A DNA stretch of 64,000 nucleotides from Persicaria tinctoria (lineage: Eukaryota > Streptophyta > Magnoliopsida > Caryophyllales > Polygonaceae): assembly GCA_037127255.1 (NCBI GenBank), contig JBANSL010000017.1, positions 65,021,857 through 65,085,856 on the forward strand, read 5' to 3'. Within the stretch, counting starts at the first letter, position 1. Every line of letters starts with the position of its first letter. Positions 20,530 to 31,194 of this stretch are shown here, one piece after another. Made by a program: the position numbers and the translations under genes. Under the pieces are notes generated by a model. The model saw only the letters and a list, made by a program, of their open reading frames with translations, was not told where the DNA came from and ran no database searches.

Positions 20530-23500
20530 ATGGCTCCTGTTCTCAGTAGGAGCTTGCCTTCTGCATCTCTTGCCTGTGTCCCTTCCTTTTCTTCAATTGC
20601 TTTCAGCAGTGCCCAATCCAGAATTTGTTTCAGGGATGGGTTATCCATTAAGGGGTTGAGGTGTAGAGGTAAATCGTTGCGGATAGCAAAGAGATTGGGC
20701 GTTCGTTGTGATGCTACAGTCGCTGAAAAGGAGGCCTCCGAGAGTGATGGGGAGAAGTTCGAGTATCAAGCTGAGGTCGGTCTCCTTTCCCTTTATCCGA
20801 TAATCATTCATCTGTTGATCGATTTGGAAGTATGAATACTTTGGATGGTTGGATTATGACTGTTTGACGATTTATGTAAAATTCGGGGATAAGGAAAGAG
20901 CAAGATAGATAAATGGCAGATAGTGTTGATTAATGATTATATGATTTAGCCCCAATTTTCCATTTCAGTGTGTAAAAAAGTTGAAACCTTTGAGCTGTTG
21001 TTCGGTTTTGCTTATCAAAAGTAGATATTGTATGAATCTAGACCTAGATTTGGAAGTATGAATATTTTAGATTATTGGATTATGATTGTTTGATGATCTA
21101 TATAAAATTCAAGGGGTAAGGAAAGAGCAAGATACATAAATGGCAGATAATGTTGATAAATATGATATAGCCCCAATTTTCCATTTCAGTGTGTTCAAAA
21201 GTTGTGACCTTTGAGCTGTTGATCGGCTTTGCTTATCAGAACTCAGAAGCAGTTTGAGATGTTGTATCTAGACCTAGATTTGGAACTCTGAATATTTTGG
21301 ATGATTGAATTACAATTGTTTGATGATTTATGTAAAATTCAAAGGGTAAAGAAAGAGCAAGATAGATAAATGGCAGATAGCGTTGATTATATGATTTAGC
21401 CCCAATTTTCCATCTCAGCGTGTAAAATAGTTCAGACCTTTGAATTGTTGATCGGTTTTGCTTATCATAAGTAGTTTGAGCTATTATATCTGCAGCTAGA
21501 TTTGGAAGTATGAATATTTTGGATGATTGGATTATGACTGGTTGATGATTTTTACGAAATCCAAAGGGTAAGGAAGGAGCAAGATAGATGAATGGCAGAT
21601 TGGCAGATAATCTAGATTATATGATTTAGCCGTGATTTTCCATCTCATTGTGTAAGAAAGTTGAGATTTTAGCTCTTTGATGCAGGTTAGTAGGTTACTT
21701 GACTTGATTGTCCACAGTCTGTACAGCCACAAGGAAGTTTTCCTCAGAGAACTTGTGAGGTTTGTATATTTCATTAGTATCTCATGTGGTGGACTGACTG
21801 TCTGGTGTAGTTTGTGTGCCGGTTGTTTGCACAGTGATATTGTTTATATGGACTTGATTGTCATTTTTCAATTGAAAATGCAATTGCCATACTTGAAAAT
21901 TTGAAATCATTTTTAAGCAATACCATGGGAAGTAATACCATACTGATTTAACTTTTTCTTCCTTGCTGAATCCAGTAATGCAAGTGATGCTTTAGACAAG
22001 CTAAGGTTTTTGAGTGTGACGGAACCTTCTTTACTTGGAGAGTCTGGGGAGCTTGAGATTCGCATCAAATCTGATCCTGATAATGGAACAATTACAATTA
22101 CGTAAGTACAAAATTATATTTTTGGAACATTGATGTGATTCAGTAGGGCGTTAAAAGATTTAATATAGCTGATAATTTTACAGTGACACTGGTATTGGAA
22201 TGACCAAGGAAGAACTTATTGATTGCCTTGGTACTATTGCCCAAAGTGGCACCTCAAGATTCTTGAAGGCTTTGAAGGTATTTGGTTTCTTTATTCTTTT
22301 GTCCTTGAATAGTGATCTGATTTTCTATTCTCTTGAAAATTTCATAGAAGTTGTCAATTTGTCATCCAGTCTTGATGCTCATTGGCAAACTTTGTTTGCA
22401 GGAAAATAACGAATTCGGTGGAGACAATGGTCTAATAGGACAATTTGGTGTTGGATTTTACTCGGCATTCCTGGTTGCTGAGAAGGTACTTTTTGTTCTA
22501 AGCTACTTCTTTTCTTGGTTGATTGGTGTTATGCATAGTTAGGGTGATTTTGTTGTTGTTGTTGTCGTTATTAAAATATGTAACACGAGGAAAGTGATCA
22601 CCTTTAGAGTCATAGATCATTTGTTTGCTATACTTAATGCACAATTTTTTCATTTCCTCTCTTTCTCTTGGAGTTTCTGATCAAGTTAATTGTGGACTAG
22701 GTTGTTGTGTCTACAAAAAGTCCAAGGTCGGACAAGCAGTATGTTTGGGAAGCTGTTGCTGACAGTAGCTCCTATGTGGTCAAGGAAGAAACTGATCCGG
22801 AAAAGTTTCTAAAGCGTGGTACACAAATCACACTGTATTTAAGGGTATGACAGTCTCTTATCCATCAATTTCGTTCCTGCAAATCAAAAGATCCAAAGAA
22901 TCTGACAATTAGTCATGTTTTCTTGAGTTTGAGAAATCTCTGTTGTATGAATACAATCTATCAAAGGTTTGCTGTAAGGCTATCTTTTGTCAAAGTTCAG
23001 TCTGTTCCTTGTAAACTCAATGACAAGTTCTTTTGGTTAATGGTTATTGACTACTCCGTATTTGCATGCTAAATCTTCTTCTGTACTCTCTTCATCTGCT
23101 TACAGCCTGATGACAAGTACGAGTTCTCTGAACCTACCAGGATTCAGAATTTGGTGAAGAACTACTCTCAGTTTGTTTCCTTCCCAATCTACACATGGCA
23201 AGAGAAATCTAGAACTGTTGAGGTAAAAATACTTATCCGGCTAGTTAATGTTCATGATTGGATAAACGAGTAAGGTTGAGTACGTATCTCCTTTTATACG
23301 CAAACAAGGTTTATATTATCATATTTTTCCCAACAAAAACATACATCAATTTGAAGGGGGTCGTGATTATTAAGTGATTGAATGTTTGCTTTTCTAAAAA
23401 TTTCTCCTCGTATTGTTATGTTTATTTGTTCTCATGACAAGGACTTTTTGTAGTGGAGATCCTTTAGACCTTTTGACCAGAATAATCTTTTCAGCTGATA

Positions 23501-26490
23501 TATGATACGCAGGAGTGAGCGATCAAAGTTTTGTTGTCAAAATTGTTGCAAAGTTGCCAGCTATAATTTGACTCAAAATACCAAAATCAAGAATATGACC
23601 ATCATATTGCAAATGCCGTAGTTAATATGACTCTGCTACTTTAGCTATCATGTATCCAAGACTTGATGTATCATACTATCATATATCATTGTCTGACCTT
23701 AGTATACGCAACATCAAGAGTGGATGCATCCGTATTCTTGTTCTTTCTCATGGCCATGGAAATTTATAGTCGTGATTCTCTCTCTCTCTCTTTTTTTTCT
23801 CAACTAATCCTCTCAGCTATATAGCGCAAGTGATTTAAGTTTTGTTATGACAATTGTTGATGAAGCGCAAGTGACTTAAATTCAAGAATGTGAACATTAT
23901 ATTGTGAATATCAATATCAACTTAAGCTGCAATTTTGGTCAGGTGGAAGAGGAAGAAGAACCGCAAGAAGGCGAAGAAGGCAAACCTGAGGTACATTACA
24001 TTATTTTCTTTGGGTTTGGCGGGTTCCTTATTACTGTAGTAGGTAGTAATCGGGGATGCCAAATTGATATTTTTTCAGGAAGAAAAGAAAAAGAAGAAGA
24101 AGACTGTAACTGAAAAGTACTGGGACTGGGAGCTGGCTAACGAGACAAAACCTATATGGGTGAGTCCATTTATATTCATGTACATTTGATGAACTGCATT
24201 AGCTTTGTGTTTGCCTTAATTTCCTAATAATAGATTAATCAAACTGGTAAACTGACATGCTTGATTTCTTTTTTCTCAGATGAGAAGTCCTAAAGAAGTT
24301 CAAAAGGAAGAATATGAAAACTTCTACAAGAAGGCTTTCAATGAGTTTCTCGATCCACTTACCTATACCCATTTCACCACTGAGGTAATTCCATTGTTTT
24401 TTGCCACGAACATCGTAGTACAGATTGATTTGCAATTGGTTGGTTGTTGACCGAGAAAGACGGAATATTCTGCAGGGAGAAGTGGAGTTTAGGAGTGTGC
24501 TCTACATTCCCGGGATGGCACCTTTAAACAATGAAGAGATAACCAATCCGAAAACCAAAAACATACGTTTATATGTGAAACGTGTGTTTATTTCAGATGA
24601 TTTTGATGGTGAACTGGTAGGTCTTAATGTCTATTTATCTATGTTTACTCATTTGTAGATGGCTCCTTCTGTTAGTGTTGCTACATTATCTTCTCAAACA
24701 CACAGACCATCAGTTTCAATCTCACTATATGATGGTCTTGTCCTCTCAGTTTCCAAGATACCTGAGTTTCGTAAAGGGTGTGGTGGACTCGGATGATCTT
24801 CCGCTTAACGTTTCTCGAGAGATTCTTCAAGAGAGCAGAATTGTAAGGCTTGCATTCTCACCTATTAGTCCCTTGTCAAATTTTATGCCCATACCAACTC
24901 TCATCATGATCTTGTACCTTTCAAATGCCGATACTTTTATCCATGTATAATATTTTTTGTTACTCAGGTACGAATCATGAGAAAACGACTAGTAAGAAAG
25001 ACATTCGACATGATTCAAGATCTCGCTGACAATGAAAATAAAGAGGTTGGTTCGAGATTTCTTCTGCATTCGTATTTGTTTATCGTTTTAACCGATGACT
25101 TAATATATCATTTGCTCATTTTGCTGTATTTGATCAGGACTACAAGAAATTCTGGGAGAATTTTGGAAAGTTTTTGAAGCTGGGATGCATAGAGGATACC
25201 GGAAACCATAAGCGAATCACGCCTCTATTGCGGTTCTATACCTCCAAAAGTGAGGAGGAACCAATAAGCTTAGATGACTATGTGGAGAACATGGGCGAGA
25301 ACCAAAAGGCGATCTACTACCTGGCCTCCGACAGCCTTAAAAGTGCCAAGAGTGCCCCTTTTCTCGAGAAGTTAGTACAAAAGGACATCGAGGTATGAAT
25401 GCTTTCATGTTCTATAAATGAAACAACGGGTAATTGAAATTGTCAAGCTTGAAGGATGCAATGCAGTTTGATGGCTAATTTGTTGAAAAATCACAGGTGT
25501 TGTATTTGGTTGAGCCCATTGATGAAATAGCCATCCAGAATCTTCAAACATACAAAGAGAAGAAATTCGTCGATATCAGCAAGGAAGACTTGGAGCTCGG
25601 CGATGAAGATGAAGTCAAGGAAAGGGAATCAAGACAGGAGTACAATCTTCTATGTGATTGGATAAAGCAACAGCTCGGTGACAAGGTGGCCAAAGTCGAC
25701 GTTTCGAAACGTTTAAGCTCTTCCCCTTGTGTCCTTGTTTCCGGGAAATTCGGCTGGTCAGCAAACATGGAGAGGTAATTTCGTGCAAGCCTGAGTCCTT
25801 GTCCTTCTATTGATGTATGTTTTCGCCGCCATTGCATTGATGATAGTGTACATGTGATCAAGGTTGATGAAAGCACAAACCCTTGGAGACGCCTCGACTT
25901 TGGAGTTCATGAGGGGCCGAAGAATCTTGGAGATCAATCCCGATCACCCGATCATCAAGGACCTAAATGTAAGTCTTTTTTTTTTTTTAATCTTAGTTCA
26001 GTTTAATCAGACTCGGTTGTTCTACATCTAGATCAGGTACTATGTGTTCCATACTAAATGTAAGTCTCTAATGGCTCGAGAACAACATTAATGAGTTGCT
26101 GATTCGTGCTGCATTCCAGGCTGCCTGCAAGAACTCGCCAGACAGCGACGATGCCAAGAAGGCGGTTGAGCTGCTATACGACACAGCATTAGTTGCTAGT
26201 GGATTCACTGTAAGTGTGAGCTAACAGCAAAGCATTTTTACAAAACACTGAAATATGACACCTTCGAAATGTCGAAATTGATGGTTAGTTTTTCGTTGGT
26301 GCAGCCAGACAGCCCAGCCGAGCTGGGCAACAAGATTTATGAGATGATGACGATGGCTCTTGGCGGGAGATGGGGCAGAATCGAGTCCGAATCAGCTGAT
26401 GCGACGAAAGAAGACGGTTCATCGGAGACAGAGAACCAAGTTGTGGAGCCCTCGGAAGTGAGGATTGAGACTGATCCGTGGCAGGATTGA
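20530..26490 (+). CDS. HSP90C: Chloroplast HSP90 chaperone (HSP90C, HSP90-5 type), 18 exons
   Basis: Exons: 20530-20775, 21686-21759, 21976-22101, 22184-22277, 22402-22485, 22701-22844, 23106-23222, 23943-23990, 24079-24159, 24280-24384, 24476-24616, 24750-24842, 24968-25045, 25138-25392, 25497-25774, 25863-25968, 26120-26209, 26305-26490. All introns are GT-AG. The sum is 2346 nt, or 781 residues plus stop, the usual plastid HSP90 length. Residues 1 to about 62 are a Ser/Arg-rich transit peptide. The ATPase motifs are [17 protein letters not shown] and [16 protein letters not shown]. An acidic linker ([13 protein letters not shown]) precedes the middle domain ([13 protein letters not shown]). 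The C-terminus is the plastid DPWQD. The product should be an ATP-dependent stromal chaperone involved in preprotein import and thylakoid or photomorphogenic development. No damage seen; the gene looks functional. Confidence 0.97.
20821..21676 (+). repeat. Tandem array (about 3.8 copies of a 222-230 bp unit) in HSP90C intron 1
   Basis: Units start with gatttggaagtatgaat or a close variant at 20821, 21047, 21277 and 21499. Each contains aaggaaagagcaagatagat, aatggcagata, ccccaattttccat with a following cag, and a cggttttgcttatca block. The last unit is cut short just before the real exon-2 acceptor. Copies differ by point changes and small indels, so the array is not brand new. Each unit carries an AG after a pyrimidine-rich tract that resembles a splice acceptor. 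Confidence 0.85.
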
Positions 26491-27094
26491 TCGGCTTTTG
26501 GCAATCGATGTGAGACATTTTTTTTGGCAGAGGAGGAAGAGTGACGCGGGGGCACGAGTCTTGAGGTTATTATATGAACCGAGTAGCTCAAGTTTAGTTT
26601 GAGTTCTACTTGAAAAAGGTCGATTCAGAGTCGTTTTACCGAATTAGTCGAGGAGTCGTTTTACCGAATTAGTCGAGTATGAGCATGTTTTATAGCTCGA
26701 TTTGAATTGAGGTTCAGATCAAACAGCTCAAATTTTGTAAAAATTACAATATTTTCCTTATGTTATGAGTAAATATGGTTGTATTATGAGTCAAGTAGCT
26801 TGGTTCAGCTCGAAAAAAGCTCGGTTTGAGCTTATTTATTTATTAAACAAGTACGGTAAAAAACACATTTTTACCGTGCTTGTTTGTGGATCGTCTCTTG
26901 CCTTTGCACAAGAGACATTGATCATGGATGTGTGTGATCAAAACTAAATATGAAGTGTTCAGAGTTGTTGAGTCTTTCTTAATTCTTATGTCACCTCTGT
27001 TATTGTCCGTAGAGTTCTTCACAATTATGCCATTGTTCCATCATCGATTCTTCTCCAGAGCCTACTATCACCGTCATGTTTTCCCATTTTGATT
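26491..27094. other. HSP90C 3' region with a 25-bp tandem duplication and a short hairpin
   Basis: The presumed 3'UTR includes gagtcgttttaccgaattag followed by tcgag, repeated directly at 26628-26652 and 26653-26677. A small inverted repeat (caagtacggtaaaaa with ttttaccgtgcttg) lies at 26849-26885. No further gene is recognised up to 27094. Confidence 0.6.
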
Positions 27095-27111
27095 CCTTCC
27101 TTTATTTGATT

Positions 27112-27712
27112 TTTTTATAAAGTAATTCGAGCTCAGACAGACCTGAAGCTTGAGAGGCCGACGAATCGGCAGACGGATTAACCACCAACATACATCATAC
27201 TAAACACACTACAAAACACAGATGAAAGAAACAACACCTAGAAGGCTAGAACTGATAAAATCCATCGGCCAGCAGCGAAGTCGAAGGAGATTCAAGACGA
27301 GTCACGAATGCTGGGAATATGGGAGAGTCTGATGACTCACACGGTGTCTCAATGCCGAGAAGGCGGAGAACAGTAATCCATCAACGACCAGGGCGAAACC
27401 TGGGGAAGTGCGGATCCCCGACATTGCCCCCACCTAGATGAGAGATCTTCAAAGACCACGAACACAACCAAGATCCTCTCAATCATACAGGACACCCGAT
27501 ACTGCATTCCAACTCGGAACTAAACGGATCAACGCCAAAGCAGCAACCCGACACCAAAAAATGGAACAATTACAAGCCAAAAAGAAAAAATCAAAATATC
27601 AGGCGAAAAATAGTGTGCAACCACCTGGAACCAAATTGGCCGTCCGGGAAGGAGTTATTTGAGCTAATAATAATCACAATATAACCGAGATATTTCGGGA
27701 TTTTGAGCCAAC
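27112..27712 (-). mobile_element. Non-autonomous retroposon, about 0.6 kb, with a 17-bp TSD
   Basis: The exact direct repeat ccttcctttatttgatt at 27095-27111 and 27713-27729 flanks this insert. On the minus strand it ends with a short A-run after ctcgaattactttat, so it moved by an RNA intermediate. Just inside is a block (gaggccgacgaatcggcaga on the plus strand) shared with the insert at 46385-48020. No reverse transcriptase or other coding sequence is present. It belongs with the LINE-tail-sharing group described in the findings. Confidence 0.8.
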
Positions 27713-27807
27713 CCTTCCTTTATTTGATTGATTTTTTTTTTTCAGCTTGATTGGTTTTTCTTTGGGTTGTGCACTACTTGTACTTCTTGGATTTTTCAGA
27801 ATATTAA

Positions 27808-27842
27808 CTAGTTCAGTACCCATGCAGTGCACGGGCCTTGCG
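27808..27842 (-). mobile_element. Helitron-like 3' terminus (minus strand)
   Basis: On the minus strand the sequence is a GC-rich hairpin (cccgtgcactgcatggg) followed by tactgaa, then CTAG, then a T. This is the layout of a Helitron 3' end: hairpin, short spacer, CTRR, insertion before T. The matching 5' TC end was not fixed. Compare 28400-28440 and 59617-59650. Confidence 0.4.
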
Positions 27843-28399
27843 TTCAAAATATATATTGTATAAAGAAAATCAAATGTTAAATAATAAGAAAATTAAACAT
27901 TACAAAAAAAATATCATGAACATAATTCCAATAAATATAATGTCCTCAACAAAATGCATAAATAAGATAATATATGGAAAAACTAAAACCGACAAAATGT
28001 TGATGTAAGAAATATATAATAATAATGTTGATAATCTCTTGTATTTTACGGTGAACCTCCACTTCACCACCCGAGATTGTAAAGTCATCACCCTACGTGG
28101 TAGAAATGAGAGGAAAAACATGAGTGGTGCAAAAGAATGCAAGATATAGGAAGTATTGAATAATAAAGGAGAAGTCGTCTAAGCCCTTCTCCTTTAATGT
28201 AGATATTTTAATTTATTTATTAATCAAGCTATTTCACAAATATAATTCATGATATTTTGGTTGGTTAGTTTATATATTTAACAGATAAGATTAAAATAAA
28301 ATCATATTTATTTTAACAAATTAATTAAATATGATTTTCTTCTTTATCTGTTTTATAATTTTATTGTGTGTCTTCCTATGTACATCATCATTTACTATA

Positions 28400-28440
28400 C
28401 TAGTGAGCATGCGTCCCGTGCATCGCACGGGACATGTTTT
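28400..28440 (-). mobile_element. Second Helitron-like 3' terminus (minus strand)
   Basis: The minus strand shows a strong hairpin, gtcccgtgcgatgcacgggac, whose 10-bp arms are perfectly complementary around a one-base centre. It is followed by gcatgctca, CTAG and T. The spacing fits a Helitron 3' end, and the sequence resembles the 27.8 kb terminus. The AT-rich DNA to the right, up to about 31040, may be the body of this element. Confidence 0.5.
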
Positions 28441-31040
28441 AATCTAACTTTCTAATACACTTAAAATTATTGAATATAATCTGATCAAAAAAAATTATTG
28501 AATATAAACAAAAAAGATTTAGCTAATGATAAAAATAAAAATATCATTGACATTAGAGCAATGATATTATTTTTGTTTATTTGCAATTTACATTCTTGTA
28601 AACTTGTTTTCTTATTTGCATGATAACAAAAATTCACAATCTACTATGTTTACAATTAAATGAAAAATATATTATTAAGAATACAATAACAAATAAAGAG
28701 AGAGAAACAAAAGATGAATAAAAGTTTCGTATAACATTTCCACACACTAAAATATTTCTTTCTCATTAAGACTCCATCGATAATGAAATATTGGTTCTTC
28801 TTGCAATGATTAAGGTTGTAGAGTCTTCATCTTTCGGAAAAAAAAAAAAAGAAGAATACGCACGAATTAGAAAAAAAAATATTTTAACAAAAAAAAATAT
28901 ATATGATATAATTTAACAGTATAAACTATAAAGGCATAAAATAAGAATTATTGTAATTATGTGAGTTAATAGAAACTTCACGTAACAATATATACTTCAT
29001 CTCCCATTTGTTTGTATAACAATTGAGTGTTAGAGGATTGACCATTTATAGATAAAACATATCCTTGAAAAAAAACCTCTCACCTCTTAGACTACTCTAA
29101 TTTAATTTCATTATTATCATCTTAAAAATGTAGATTAATTTAGTGCATTATTCTTTTTAAACTCCCACCCCTTTGACTACTACATTTAAAGCATTATTTG
29201 ACAATTATAGTAATTATGTGCGTTAATATATAAAATTAGAATATGAATTAGAAAAAAATTATATACATTATTTTAACAAAATAAGGAGTAAGAAATATTT
29301 TATAAATTAACAATATAAAGATTGGAAATATTTCAAATATATATATATATATATATACACATATTATATATGTTAATAAAAAATACAAAAGTACAGTTAA
29401 AAACAAGCAACAAAATAAACAATGTATTGGAACTAAAGTTGCAAACATGGTTCGCACCCAATTGCTACTCGAATCATGGGTTTTTTTGTATAAAAATCCA
29501 ACTGATTAAAGATTTGTGCTCGTTTGTGTTGTGACTTCTTGAATCTAACGGATTCTTCAAAACTCTCAAGAAGTTCATCCAAGGACGTTTGACATTTTAT
29601 ATGAAAATTGATGGAATTGCATGAAATATGTTGTCTGGTATAGATTCAAGTATTCAATTCGCTCTCAGTGGTAGTCTTTCTCCTGAATTGTTCCACCATG
29701 ATCTAAACTAAAATGGAGAGCAGGGGAATGTAAAATATGAAAACATATACCTTTTTATTTAGAAGGTCTTCATCATAGACTTGTTTGGATTATCAATACC
29801 TAAGATCAAACCTACAAAAACATCAATTTTGACAAAAAAAATTATATACGGAGTATTATTTTTAACAAAAAAAAGAAAGAAATTATATATAGGATATAAA
29901 TTAATAAGAGCATAATTATTGGAAAAATAATATGATCCACTAATAGAAATAATAAAATACAATTAAAAACAAAGTAACAAATAAACAAAAATAAATTATA
30001 TATATAGGATATAAAATAATAGCATAATTATTGGAAAAATAATATGATCCACTAATAGAAATAATAAATAAAACACAATTAAAAATAAAGTAACAAATAA
30101 ACAAAAATTAAAATAGGCAAGAAAAGTTAAAAAATGAAGAGAAGCTCCACCTAACAATATATGATTCATCTCTCCCATTTGTTCTTAGGGCGATTGAGTT
30201 TTAGGACATAACTATTTATAGGGAAAACATATATCTTTGAAAAAAAAACCTCCACCTCTTAGACTACCTTAATTTAATTTAATTTATCATCTCTAAAAAA
30301 AAGGTAAATTAATTTAGTGCATTATTCTTTTAAAAGTCACACCCCTTTGACTACTACACCTCTTAGACTACTACATTTAAAGCTTCAGAAGTTAGAACAT
30401 TGAGAATAATTTTTTTTAAACGGTAATTGATTGGGCATATATATGCTATTAATTTATAAATTAATCAAATTAATAAATATACATAAATTGGAAGATGAAA
30501 AGAGAGTGATTAATTTTTTGAATTCAATAAATTATAAATTTAAATTTATATAGTTGGAGAAATAATTAGGTACGCATTTATGAGTCTTGCACACAACTTT
30601 TCTTGTTATATATATATATTATAGATATAGATATAGATATAGATAATCACCCTTCTTCTCACTTCATTTCCATTTTTCTTCTACTTATCTCTACCTCATA
30701 TTTGTTGTATCTATTGAAGGATAAATTCGTACAATCATACTGACTAATCAGTAATTGTTGAAATTATCGGTGAGACTCAATTTGATTTCTCACTTTCTTT
30801 TATTTTTGTATTTATTTTAATTTTAATTTCACATTCTCAATGCGAGATTTGTTTGTACGCACGCCGTACTTCTTAATTTGTGTTCATAACTTTATAATGT
30901 AATTTATTTAGTTGATCAATATATAAGCAAAGAACTAAAATATGAAATTAATATTTAACCTACTATAACCGATGACAAAGAATTAAAAAAAATATTCTTA
31001 TTTAAAGACATCCTACACAAGGTGCGAGTTATTATACTAG
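28441..31040. repeat. AT-rich block with internal duplications, probably transposon-derived
   Basis: No coding sequence recognised. A segment of about 220 bp (with cacctcttagactac, tttagtgcattattcttttt and acccctttgactactac) occurs at about 28966-29182 and again at about 30130-30355. A separate 112-bp unit (with ataattattggaaaaataat and atgatccactaatagaaata) is tandemly duplicated at about 29881-29993 and 29994-30105. Short (AT)n runs lie at 29337-29358 and 30610-30620. Confidence 0.7.
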
Positions 31041-31194
31041 TTTCCATATGGGCCAGATGGCCCAGGTCCAAAGAAAGATATTGGGCCAAGATATTGTGTC
31101 CGTCAAAGGCGGAGGTAGCCGGTTAAACCATCGCCTTATCTTCATGTGACCAATGACCATATATCCACTCTCACACGGTCACACTCTCCAACCG

